From positions 1 through 32,500 of the forward strand of contig NW_003547066.1 of NCBI RefSeq assembly GCF_000090795.2: a stretch of 32,500 nucleotides of DNA, written 5' to 3'. A program made the position numbers and the translations under genes. Positions 1-11,432 of this stretch are shown piece after piece; the stretch's first letter is position 1, and every line of letters starts with the position of its first letter. This DNA comes from Amphimedon queenslandica. Taxonomy: Eukaryota > Porifera > Demospongiae > Haplosclerida > Niphatidae. The notes under the pieces were generated by a model. The model was given only the letters and a program-made list of their open reading frames with translations. It was not told where the DNA came from and ran no database searches.

Positions 1-36
1 AAATTGAAAAATTGTAACTCACCTTGACGTGTTTAG

Positions 37-3000
37 GTTCTGTATCAATAAATGGCTCCGCTCCACAGAGCATATCGAACTTTGCTCCTTCAGTTCCCAG
101 TGGATACACTATATCTCCAAGTAACCCAAGGATAAGGCTTACAAGCTCAGGAGAACTAGAGACTGATGAACTTGGACCAGAAGACTCTGGAACATACACT
201 TTCAGTTCGCCTGATCTTGGAGGAGCTACACTTAGCATCGGTGTTAATGTACTTGGTATGTTCCTATTTATGAAAGAAAATGAACATTATCATTTGATAC
301 TTAGGAATTGCACATGTCATCAGCATCAGTGGTCCACAGACAGTGCCTTCAGGCAGTTCAGTTGATATCAGTGTCGTACCTGGTGGTACTCCTGACTTTA
401 CGTATCAATGGTTTAGAAATGGAATGGCCATACCTGGTGAAACAGGCTCCACTCTTAGTATCCGAAACATTAGAACTACTGATATTGGTTTATACAGCTG
501 TACGGTAAGTAACTCTAGAGGAAGTGCTAACTCCAGCAGTACAGCAATCAGTGTGACAAGTAAGTACAAAATTTAAAAATTGAAAAATTTTAACTCACCT
601 TGACGTGTTTAGGTTCTGTATCAATAAATGGCTCCGCTCCACAGAGCATATCGAACTTTGCTCCTTCAGTTCCCAGTGGATACACTATATCTCCAAGTAA
701 CCCAAGGATAAGACTTACAAGCTCAGGAGAACTAGTGACTGATGAACTTGGACCAGAAGACTCTGGAACATACACATTCACTTCACCTGATCTTGGAGGA
801 GCTACACTTAGCATCGGTCTTAATGTTCTTGGTATGTTCCTAATTATGAAAGAAAATGAACATTACTCTTGGAAATTAGGGCCAGCACATGTCATCAGCA
901 TTAGTGGTCCACAGACAGTGCCTTCAGGCAGTTCAGTTGATATCAGTGTGGTAGCTGGTGGTAGTCCTGATTTTACGTATCAATGGTTTAGAAATGGAAT
1001 GGCCATACCTGGTGAAACAGGCTCCACTCTTAGTATCCGAAACATCAACACTACTAATATTGGTTTATACAGCTGTACGGTAAGTAACTCTAGAGGAAGT
1101 GCTAACTCCAGCAGTACAGCAATCAGTGTGACAAGTAAGTACATAAATTTGTGAAAGACTTAGCGTTAATTACAATTCTATATAATCAGCAGATTAATTA
1201 AAATTACAGTTACATAATTGTGATTGCATTTGTGGCTTAATCCTTAATTGAGTCATGGCCATTCAATCTAAAAACAGGAGATTTTTTAAAATCTCCCTAC
1301 CAAACTTTATTGAATCATATGACAGAGTCAGACTTTCCCAGTTTATTTGTTAGTTTTCTACAGGTGCATGAGGTTTGTTGTTTAGCTTGCTAAATATAGC
1401 TGTGCAAAAAAACCCTAATTCATCGTATTTTTTCATAATTAGCTGAAGGAGAAGTATCCATTTATATAAATTTTCTGATGTTGTGTAGCAAGTTAGACCT
1501 TTTGTCAAGCAAAATTGAATTTTTAACAAAATTTTAAAGTTACTGATAAATTGGGCCAAAGTTCCTTCTAGTACAGGGTCATTAGCCAAATTTTGCCAAA
1601 ATTGACTATTAGAGAATTTTTTATTTTATAATATTTTCTGATGTTCTTATGTTGTATAGCAAGTTTGAGATCAAAATTGAAAATTGTAGTGACAGTAATG
1701 ACACAACCAGTACTTCAGCAGCTTAACTGCAATCATCTTTTAAAACCAGTAACTTCTTTTGTTTTAAAGCAAGCCATGTTTCTGTTTGATGCAATAAAAC
1801 ATCAAAAATAGTATTTGTAATTGAAATTTGCTTCAACATGACATAACTTTAATTCTAATTGAGTCTATTGTCACAAAAGAAGTGTTCTTAAACTTATCAT
1901 TGTAATTGAAGTTTTGTAACTAACCTCAAGCTTGATATGTTGTAAGTTAACTCATCTTAATGTCTTTAGGTTCTGTATCAATAAATGGTTTGAGTCCACA
2001 AAATATATCGAACTTTGCTCCTTCAGTTCCCAGTGGATACACTATATCTCCAAGTAACCCAAGGATAAGGCTTACAAGTTCAGGAGAACTAATGACTGAT
2101 GAACTTGGACCAGAAGACACTGGAACATACAATTTCACTTCACCTGATCTTGGAGGAGCTACACTTACCATCAGTCTTAATTTTTTTGGTAAGATCAGCA
2201 TTCTGTATTTTAAAATGAACTCCTGTGGTTATGATAATGCTTTTCTCCTTAGCTCCAGCATATATCATTAGCATCAGTGGTCCACAGACAGTGTCTTCAG
2301 GCAGTTCAGTTAATATCAGTGTGGTAGCTGGTGGTACGCCTACTGAAATTAATTATCAATGGTTTAGGAATGGAATGGCCATACCTGGTGAAACGGGTTC
2401 CACTCTTAGTATCCGAAATGTCAGCACTACTGATATTGGTTTATACAGCTGTACACCAAGTAACTCTAGAGGAAGTGCTAACTCCAGCAGTACAACAATC
2501 AGTGTGACAAGTAAGTACAAAATTTTAAAATTAAAAAATTTTAACTCACCTTGACGTGTTTAGGTTCTGTATCAATAAATGGCTTGAATCCACAAAACAT
2601 ATCGAACTTTGCTCCTTCAGTTCCCAGTGGATACACTATATCTCCAAGTAACCCAAGGATAAGACTTACAAGCTCAGGAGAACTAGTGACTGATGAGCTT
2701 GGACCAGAAGACACTGGAACATACAATTTCACTTCACCTGATCTTGGAGGAGCTACACTTACCATCAGTGTTAATTTTTTTGGTAAGATCAGCATTCTGT
2801 ATTTTAACATGAACTCCTGTGGTTATGTTAATGCTTTTCTCCTTAGCTCCAGCATATATCATTAGCATCAGTGAGCCACAGACAGTGTCTTCAGGCAGTT
2901 CAGTTAATATCAGTGTGGTAGCTGGTGGTACGCCTACTGAAATTACTTATCAATGGTTTAGGAATGGAATGGCCATACCTGGTGAAATGGGTTCTACTCT

Positions 3001-4549
3001 TAGTATCCGAAATGTCAGCACTACTGATATTGGTTTATACAGCTGTACACCAAGTAACTCTAGAGGAAGTGCTAACTCCAGCAGTACGGCAATCAGTGTG
3101 ACGAGTAAGTACAAAATTTTAAGATTAAAAAATTTTAACTCACCTTGACATGTTTAGGTTCTGTATCAATAAATGGTTTGAATCCACAAAACATATCAAA
3201 CTTTGCTCCTTCAGTTCCCAGTGGATACACTATATCTCCAAGTAACCCAAGGATAAGACTTACAAGCTCAGGAGAACTAGTGACTGATGAACTTGGACCA
3301 GAAGACTCTGGAACATACACTTTCACTTCACCTGATCTTGGAGGAGCTACACTTACCATCAGTCTTAATTTTTTTGGTAAGATCAGCATTTTGTATTTTA
3401 ACATGAACTCCTGTGGCTATGTTAATGCTTTTCTCCTTAGCTCCAGCATATATCATTAGCATCAGTGGTCCACAGACAGTGTCTTCAGGCAGTTCAGTTA
3501 ATATCAGTGTGATAGCTGGTGGTACACCTACTGAAATTACTTATCAATGGTTTAGGAATGGAATGGCCATACCTGGTGAAACAGGCTCCACTCTTAGTAT
3601 CCGAAACATCAACACTACTGATATTGGTTTATACAGCTGTACACCAAGTAACTCTAGAGGAAGTGCTAACTCCAGCAGTACAGTAATCAGTGTGACAAGT
3701 AAGAATTTACTTTTTCATATTTTGATATTTTGATTCACCTTGATGTATTTAGGCTCTCTATCAATAAATCATTCTGCTCCACAGAGCATATCAAATTTTG
3801 CTCCTTCAGTTCCCAGTGGATACACTATATCTCCAAGTAACCCAAGGATAAGACTTACAAGCTCAGGAGAACTAGTAACTGATGAACTTGGACCAGAAGA
3901 CTCTGGAACATACACTTTCACTTCGCCTGATCTTGGAGGAGCTACACTTAGCATCAGTGTTAATGTACTTGGTATGTTCCTAATTATAAAAGAAAGTGAA
4001 TAATATTTTTTAATAATTAGGACCTGCATATATCATTAGCATCAGTGGCCCACAGACAGTGTCTTCAGGCAGTTCAGTTGATATCAGTGTGGTAGCTGGT
4101 GGTATTCCTACAGACTTTACGTATCAATGGTTTAGGAATGGAAAGGCCATACCTGGTGAAACAGGCTCCACTCTTAGTATCCGAAACATCAACACTACTG
4201 ATATTGGTTTATACAGCTGTACGGTAAGTAACTCTAGAGGAAGTGCTAACTCCAGCAGTACAGCAATCAGTGTGACAAGTAAGTAGAAAGTTTTATAATT
4301 TTTAAATTGTTACTTACCTTGACGTTTTAGGTTTTCTATCAATAAATGGTTTAAATCGACAAAGGATATCAAATTTTGCTCCTTCAGTTCCCAGTGGATA
4401 CACTATATCTCCAAGTAACCCAAGGATAAGACTTACAAGCTCAGGAGAACTAGTGACTGATGAACTTAGACCAGAAGACTCTGGAACATACACTTTCAGT
4501 TCGCCTGATCTTGGAGGAGCTACACTTACCATTAGTATTAATGTATCTA
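37..4549 (+). repeat. Tandem array of Ig exon pairs
   Basis: Six A-B exon pairs plus a seventh A exon. A exons are all 219 bp; B exons are 255 bp (pairs 1, 2) or 258 bp (pairs 3-6). Coding sequence is nearly identical between copies, including at synonymous sites, and the intron sequence before each A exon (aactcaccttgacgtgtttag-like) is also shared. Pairs 3, 4 and 5 start at 1970, 2564 and 3158, an exact 594-bp period, and share one A-B intron type (gtaagatcagcatt). Pairs 1, 2 and 6 share another (gtatgttcct). This points to recent segmental duplication and/or gene conversion. Confidence 0.92.
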
Positions 4550-4907
4550 GTGAGTGTGTAACTGTTTTTCATTTTTTTAAATCATATTTTATTCTTTTAG
4601 TTCCTACACCACCATCAAGCACTATTGAAGGATTGCTTGGTAGAAGAATTGTTATTCCTTGTGGCAACACAGTTATAGCAACAGGATATGAATGGTCGAA
4701 AGATGGTGTAAAGCTTGTTGGGGAAAACACATCGAGCCTGGTTCTGCTAAATGCATCATATGATCATGTTGGCTTCTATCATTGCTTTGCATCCCATAGC
4801 AATGGTGTGGCTTCATCAAAGATTGAATTAAACATCAAAGGTCAGAATAAAACATACACTGCCATAATAAAACTTTCATTTATGTACTATTAGTACTATT
4901 ATCATCA

Positions 4908-4951
<44 letters not shown>

Positions 4952-6067
4952 TCATTAAAAGCACATAATTATTATTAAAATAATAAGCAAAACTGTTATT
5001 ATTATTATTATTATCATTATTGTTTTTAGGTTCAAGGACTCTGGATTGGCTGACTCCAATTCGCCTCTCTCTATTCCCTTCTGTCAGGGAAGCTTACAAC
5101 TGCAGTCCACTCCCTTCATTCATTGTTACAGCATCTGGTCATCTAACCACAACGGGTCTCACGCTAAGGGACTCTGGGAATTTCTCTTGTCGCAATAAGG
5201 ACATAAATGGGACGCTAAAACTCCAATTGACAGTTCGAGGTTTCCGCCCTTTTACGCCAAGAATAACAGTTGTAAGGATTCATGATCGTTTGAATCAGTA
5301 CTTTTACGTCGAATGGACTCAACAGATAACACCAAAGCGACCAGTACGTAACTATACACTATATTGGAGGGTGACCAATAGCAATCGAGGCACTACTGAT
5401 AAGAGACAGCTTGGACCTGATGATATCCACAGCGTCGTTACAACCAATAATTCGTATTTTCTCTCATACGAACCCAATGAAATCTTCAATCTTACTGTTT
5501 CCGCATCTAACGTCGTTGGTGATAGTCCTCTTAGCGAAGAGCACATATTTATTGTTAACGATCATATTTCAGAGCCAGTCTCTGGTGCTGAACCCTTCCC
5601 CTTGTGGATTATCTTGTTGATAGTTTTCATCTCCCTCCTCATTTGCTGCATATGCTGTATATGCTGCTTCATTTGCTTCTGCTGTCTGTGTGCCAGAAAG
5701 AAAAGGGACTATGACCCTGAAGAACACGGTAAAGAATACTTGTATTGTACACAATCTTGCATGCCCTTATCCTATCATATACATGTATACTATTCATTGT
5801 TATAATACGCTATTGGATTACAATTAATTGCTGCATTTTTATTTTTCTTTTTTTACAGAGAGGAAGTATTCTACTGAGCTTGCAGCGTAAGTTTTCAATA
5901 TTATTATTACAATGACAAATAATGACAATGTTTTTTTTCTTTTTATGTGTAGATATCGTAAGAAAGGAGAAGATGAGGATGAGGGCAGTAGCAGCGATGA
6001 TGATGATAGTGCTGCTTCAATAAAAGAAGATAATATCGATGATGACAATGCATCATCTCCAGTCTAA
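37..6067 (+). CDS. Ig/FN3 single-pass membrane receptor, 5' partial
   Basis: Probable cell-surface adhesion or recognition receptor; ligand unknown. Exons read: A 37-255, B 305-559, A 613-831, B 880-1134, A 1970-2188, B 2253-2510, A 2564-2782, B 2847-3104, A 3158-3376, B 3441-3698, A 3753-3971, B 4021-4278, A 4331-4549, Ig 4601-4840, then 5030-5728, 5859-5886 and 5953-6067 (stop). All junctions are GT-AG. Each Ig exon is phase 1-1 and codes one Ig-like domain (B: YQWFRNG then DIGLYSC; A: PEDSGTYTF). The 4601-4840 domain has both Ig cysteines (IVIPC, FYHC) and Trp. Exon 5030-5728 holds a further A-like Ig, an FN3 domain (WTQQITP, VRNYTLYWRV, NLTVSASNVVGDSPLSEE), and a hydrophobic segment with about ten cysteines followed by ARKKR. 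The cytoplasmic tail is very acidic (DEDEG, SSSDDDD). The signal peptide and earlier exons lie before the window. I recognise no named orthologue. Confidence 0.85.
1135..1969 (+). other. Long intron inside the Ig exon array
   Basis: 835-bp intron between exon pairs 2 and 3, much longer than the ~50-bp introns between other pairs. No coding signal was seen. About 1470-1690 is a degenerate, reverse-oriented copy of the window's palindromic repeat family: it has gtgtagcaagtt, a broken core (ttctagtacagggtc) and the flank agccaaattttgcc. The rest is plain AT-rich sequence. Confidence 0.6.
4886..5022 (+). repeat. (ATT)n microsatellite in Ig gene intron
   Basis: Runs of tta/att triplets fill most of the intron between the canonical Ig exon (ends 4840) and exon 5030-5728, broken at about 4950-4995 by tcattaaaagcacataattattattaaaataataagc. 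Likely length-polymorphic. Confidence 0.85.
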
Positions 6068-6343
6068 CCGTTAAGGACATAACAATTTTTATCATCAATC
6101 AAACCCATTTCATATAATTCTATTTAAAAAAATTTAATAATAATATTATTATGATGTTTTTTTTTGCAATCAATTTTAGAATCATTAATTTTTAGATAAT
6201 AATTCTTTTTTTTGAAAAATAATCTTTAAAAAACCTTAACTGTATTTAGATTAATTAACATAATACAATTCTACTCACCTTGATCTACATGTACCCTGCC
6301 CACCCAATTTTGCAGTTTTTGCACTTTTAAGTTTAAAGCACTA
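6068..6343. other. Intergenic, AT-rich
   Basis: About 276 bp between the Ig gene stop and the next start on the same strand. It has poly-A/T runs and no open frame of note. It must hold the Ig gene's 3' end and the next gene's promoter; I see no distinct motif for either. Confidence 0.5.
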
Positions 6344-8679
6344 ATGGAAGGTGGAGGAAGAGAAGGAGAACAGCTCCATTTTCTCATTGAGAAGCTATTA
6401 TCTCTATCCCCAAGCTCAAGGAACGAGAAGAATCTACTACAAAAACTATGCCTCGTGTTCCTAAGTGTTGAAGGAGAGAAACCAGGTGCTCCTGGAGGAG
6501 ACAGCAGGCATCTTACATGTCTTAGCAAATGGACTGATTATCCCCCGTTAAACGTAGAGCTTGAGAAAGAGGAGAGTGTAAGGAGGAAGATTTCTCAATG
6601 GAAGACACGGTTTTGGACAGTTTTTGAATTAGTAAGAGAAGACGATAAGCTCTTGTGTACTCTTTTGAAAGAGAAATGGAAAGAGGGTGTGGTTAGACTG
6701 ATATCAAATCTTAAAGAGCCAAGAAAGGACTCCGAGAGTACTTTTGAAGTGCTTAGCATTGGTTTTTGTATCGTAGAACTTTGCCAAGAACGTAGCACTA
6801 GTGAGAATTTTATTAATTGGTCCTGCTCTGAAAGTCTCGTACCATTTTTGAAGAAAATGACAGAAGAATGGCTGCCATGGTTAAGACCATTTCCAGAGAA
6901 GCACAGACATCAGGTAATAGTTATTATGTTATAGAAAAAAAACAAAAAAAAATACTGGACCAAAGACGCTGTACTACAGTCTGCTTTATGTATCAGAAAA
7001 TGTAGTATAAATTTTGGGTGATTTTAGAGCCATTTTTGAAAAAAAATCCTGAGATTTTTAGAATTTTGACATTTCCTTAAAATGGCCGTAACTTGAAAAA
7101 TTGAAGTCGAAATCAGCTCAAACTTGCTACACAGCACAAGGACATCAATATGTATCAAAAAATGTAATAAAAATTTGAGGTGATTTCAGAGCCATTTTTC
7201 AGAAAAAACCATGGACTATAGCCTTGGGTATTTTTCAGAATTTTGGCATTTTCTTAAAATGGCCGTAACTCGAAAAGTCGAAGTCGAAATCAGCTCAAAC
7301 TTGCTACACAGCATAAGGACATTGATATGTATCAGAAAATATAATAAAAATTTGGGGTGATTTTGGAGCCATTTTTCAGAAAAAACCATGGACTATAGCC
7401 TTGGGTATTTTTCAGAATTTTAGCATTTTCTTAAAATGGCTGTAACTCAAAAAGTCGAAGTCGAAATCAGCTCAAACTTGCTACACAGCATAAGGACATT
7501 GATATGTATCAGAAAATATAATAAAAAATTTGGGGTGATTTTGGAGCCATTTTTTGGAAAAACCATGGACTATAGCCTTGGGTATTTTTTAGAATTTTAG
7601 CATTTTCTTAAAATGGTCGTAACTCGAAAAGTCGAAGGCAAAATCAACTCAAACTTGCTACACAGCATAAGGACATTGATATGTATCAGAAAATGTAATA
7701 AAAATTTGGGATGATTTTGGAGCCATTTTTTGGAAAAACTATAGCCTTTACAATGGAAATTTAATATCTTTAGAGTATCAGTTATTTTGGTACTGGACAG
7801 AACATATAGTACAGGGTGTTTTGTTCAAATTCGCTAAATGAGAATTCTCCATTTTTATAATTTACTTTGATGCATATACTTGCTCTTATGTGAAAGAATT
7901 TGACAAAATACACTGCAGATATGAGCAATCTCAATCTTATTGCAGACTGCTGTCAGTATATCTCAATGGCTAAATACACTAGCTCATTTCATTGTGAGGA
8001 ACAACCAGAGAAATGATCCCCCGAGACTCATTAATGTGCTAACGGTTTTAGAGAAACACATTCAAGCAATAATGGAAGTAAGTATGAAAGAAAAAGGGAA
8101 GAAGAAATGAAAGGAGAGAGTGAAAGTGTCCAAAAACATTAATCTCACGCGTTGGTTTCATTAAAAATGATTAAAATCACACTATAGATGATTAATATTA
8201 CTACACTCCTCTCATTCATATCATTTTAGGCTGTTACTAAGTCCAAGGACATATTGTACTATTACAAGATATTTAATAGTTTGGATTCCATTCAAAAATC
8301 AATTAGTGATTTGTATTACCTGCCCATACGAAGTAACGAGAAGTTAGTATGCATTTATGTGATGATAGAGAATTTTGGACTCTTTAGTTCATTGATGCCA
8401 GTTCTAATTGTTACTTTTTATAGGTTGTCTCTCCTGCAATTAGGTGAGTGGGTGGGCCAATGCTCTTCCATTATGGTTGAAAGGATTATCGGCTATCACG
8501 TTGAAAAGTGTCGGTCGACTTTGCTACATAGTCAAGTCACTTACCAAGTAAAATTAACATTTTTTAGAAAAACATTTATGTACTAATACTACTTATTTAA
8601 CCTATCAAAAAAGCTTTTTTTTAAACTTATTTTTTCTCATAGAAATCCATGCATAACTTAGATACTTTTAATATTTTGT

Positions 8680-8738
<59 letters not shown>

Positions 8739-11279
8739 TAATTAATCCATGCTCATCTTCATAGGGAAAGCATGTTTCATTCTCCATACAAATGTGGCAT
8801 TATTATCTTCAATGCACATCAAATGACCTCAATAATCTCCTTCACAATGACTCACTCTCTCTTCACATAATGACTAAAATCCTCGAGAAAACGCTCAAGA
8901 CATTAACTCAACATTACGTCAAGACGCCCCCATCATCTGAAAAGGCTTGCAGGCAATACCAGTTAGTTGAAACCCGTTTGACTGGTTTTTAAAACTTGTT
9001 TTACAGGGCTGACGTCACTGCTATCTTGCTGACAGTATGCAGCCTATTACCAATGATACAGTGTAAAGAAGAAAAAGGCCCTTCTTCTATAAATGCTCTG
9101 TGCCTCTCTCTCCTTCATTCCTTGGCACTTTTTGTGTCACCACTCTCTGTTGCTAAAGAGCTAATAGTGACTAGCAGAAACCAAAGGAGGACTTTGGGGG
9201 GACATATAAAATGGCAGGAATGTCTTCCACTGGATGCATTTGGTCTGCAGTCATTGTATCAGCATAAAGAAGAGAACAGTGAAGAAGTAGAGGATATGTT
9301 ATTATTATTAATAATGGGGCATTGTGGTGATAAGCATTCACTTTTATTAAAGGTCAGTTAGCTCGAGAAAAATTAAAAATATTATTTTATTTTTATTTTG
9401 TAGTGTTTATTGCATGGTGAGAGATTCAGAAGATCACTGCTTGCAATTAATCCTCAATCGTTTTCAGCAATGGCAAATATTTTGATGTATTTTAAACCAA
9501 ATTACTTGTTGGGGCTATTCAATGAGCATGAAATTAAGTAAGAGAGTGAATCATATACATGTACTTATTTTGCACAGAAAGTTTAAGCTGATTCTGACAA
9601 AAATTGAATTTTTACAAATTTTTGAAGTTGCTCAAAAATTGTACCAAAGTCCCTGTACTATATAGTACAGGGACTTTGGCGAAATACATGTACATGTACA
9701 TGTATTATTGAAAATAGCTAGGAGAGAATTCTGATTTTTTTTGGTACATACAATTGTTCTTATGAGCACTGCTTTTTTATACTGTGATACATTTTTCATC
9801 CATATTTTTTATTCTAGTATGACCAGTGATAGTAAAGTGACCTCTGTTACATTGTCATGGCTACGAGAGCAACTAGCCACACCTATTAACAAGTGACACA
9901 CCTCTTTATTTTATTGTATCTTATCGCCTCATTTAGTGTCCTTATTGACTCCGCCTACAATTATATCTTAGCTTCCATGAGACGTGATGAGCTAGCAACT
10001 CTCTCGGTAATTAAGAGATTGTTTGAGAATCTTCCACTACTTATTAAAGATGTCAATACTGTTGTATTGCAAGTTTTGAATCAATTAATAAGTGGTGAGT
10101 ATATATAGCTTTTAAAGCAATATTATGAGATCCAGCATTATAAATAGTCTCTTTTTATTTTAGTAATAGAAGAGGGGACACCAACTTCAAAAGAGGTATT
10201 ATGTACAACTTATTATTATTATATATTTATAATAATTATGTCCTCTCTCTTTCTAGTTTAATGGTTCACAGTTAGTCTTTGGTCAATTGTTTGATGGTCT
10301 CGTTCAGTTCTCTCAAAATTTATCGCCTCCTCTGTCACTGGTTCATATTTTATCTCACTGCAACGTGTTCTTTTTGATAGTTCAACAATTCTTTCCTCCC
10401 TCTCCTTCTCCAAAATGTTAGTAGTCATTGAAAATCTTCTTTATATTAAAATATTTCCTCTATCTCCCCATTCTCCTTCCATTAGCTGCTTCTCAGCCTG
10501 GTTTAAATGTTGCCTTATCACTTATTAGGAAGTTGGATTGTTCATTAATTACTAGTAAACTCCAGAAATTTCATCACTTGTTAACATCAAAGAGGTAGAG
10601 AGGTGCCCCCTAATTAAACTGTATTACTTTCATTTTCTTAGTTCACAATTGCCAACCAGTGATCTAATGGATTCAAGACTGCCCTCCATTGCTGCTGAAG
10701 CTATTACCAGTGATGATCAAGGTAGCAAAAATCTTATCAACAAACTTATTAACAAAAGTTACCATTTTCATGCACTGTAGGTAAAAAGAGCTTTGAAGCT
10801 TTAGAAGGACACGTAATAAACAATAAAGTAAATAAAGTTTCTTATTTTTTAGTATTTATTATTATTTTAGGAGAGACTAATGAGGGAGTGTCTTGATGCC
10901 TCTGTGTCTCAATTTGATGTTGTTAGATCCTGCACACACTTAAATGGTAGACCATTCATTGACTTGTTTGAATTAGAAATGAACTGGGAAGGTACATAAC
11001 TGAACAGAAGATATATTTAGAAAGAAAAGTATTGTTGTGTGATAAAATTGAGCAATGTAGTGTATAGAAAAACTTATATTTTACCTTTATTGCAAAGGAT
11101 TAGATGTGTAGTATGATGATTATTATTTTGCTATTTTTATAGCTGTACTGAAGACCGAGCTACTGCTGAGTCAAAGTATCTACAAGAGAGTATTGCTGAG
11201 GTGGGAAATGTCTTCTGAAAGCTTGAGTGAAGATGATAATCAACTTGTAGCTCAAATAAAAGAGCTCATAGCATCATAA
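6344..11279 (+). CDS. 844-aa helical protein, tentatively KIAA0825-like (DUF4495)
   Basis: Exons: 6344-6913, 7946-8077, 8230-8342, 8424-8547, 8765-8961, 9007-9352, 9404-9537, 9818-9892, 9937-10094, 10164-10195, 10257-10416, 10486-10594, 10642-10721, 10781-10827, 10871-10991, 11143-11279. They total 2535 nt with every phase matching, so the model is sound even though the family call is not. The protein is mostly predicted helix with many Leu and no signal peptide or membrane segment. From memory, DUF4495 proteins carry a conserved QMW motif; this protein has SIQMWHYYLQ near residue 325 and ECLPLDAF further on, which is the basis of the tentative call. Human KIAA0825 is longer (about 1275 aa) and its function is poorly defined. 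CCDC142 is an alternative. The start is the first ATG after upstream stops. Confidence 0.8.
7020..7745 (+). repeat. 177-bp tandem repeat in intron 1
   Basis: About four copies. The landmark aatcagctcaaacttgctac (or a close variant) begins at 7111, 7288, 7465 and 7642, an exact 177-bp spacing. Units contain tcttaaaatggccgtaactcg and gatatgtatcagaaaat. The unit is a diverged relative of the 186-bp arrays at 20.6 and 30.6 kb, sharing the aatcagctcaaacttgctacaca and atatgtatca blocks, but its centre (ccatggactatagccttggg) is not a perfect palindrome. Confidence 0.92.
8682..8734 (+). repeat. (GA)n microsatellite
   Basis: Uninterrupted ag/ga dinucleotide run in the intron before exon 8765-8961 of the KIAA0825-like gene, about 26 units. 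Confidence 0.95.
9575..9720 (-). repeat. Single palindromic repeat-family copy in intron
   Basis: Reverse-oriented partial unit (taagctgattctgacaaaaattg, then aaagtccctgtactatatagtacagggactttgg). The core palindrome has an extra TA compared with the array consensus. It is followed by an atacatgtacatgtacatgta run. It lies in the intron between exons 9404-9537 and 9818-9892. Confidence 0.8.
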
Positions 11280-11432
11280 AAAGACATTCCTTTTTATATT
11301 TTTTATAATAATAATAAAAAGAACTAATATTAATCAAATATGAGTGGGCGTTGAACTTCATTAATTATTCAGTTGCCAATGGTTACCAGTTACCACATAA
11401 CAAGATACACTGCACACAGCAAGGAGACAGAA

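Noticed and set aside
1350..1589. 79-codon minus-strand ORF in the long Ig-gene intron
   Set aside because: It overlaps a degenerate repeat copy and has no recognisable domain or splice context.
590..4532. Repeated minus-strand open frames of 72-89 codons opposite every A exon
   Set aside because: They are antisense shadows of the conserved Ig exons, repeated because the exon is repeated. Splice signals and protein homology all lie on the plus strand.
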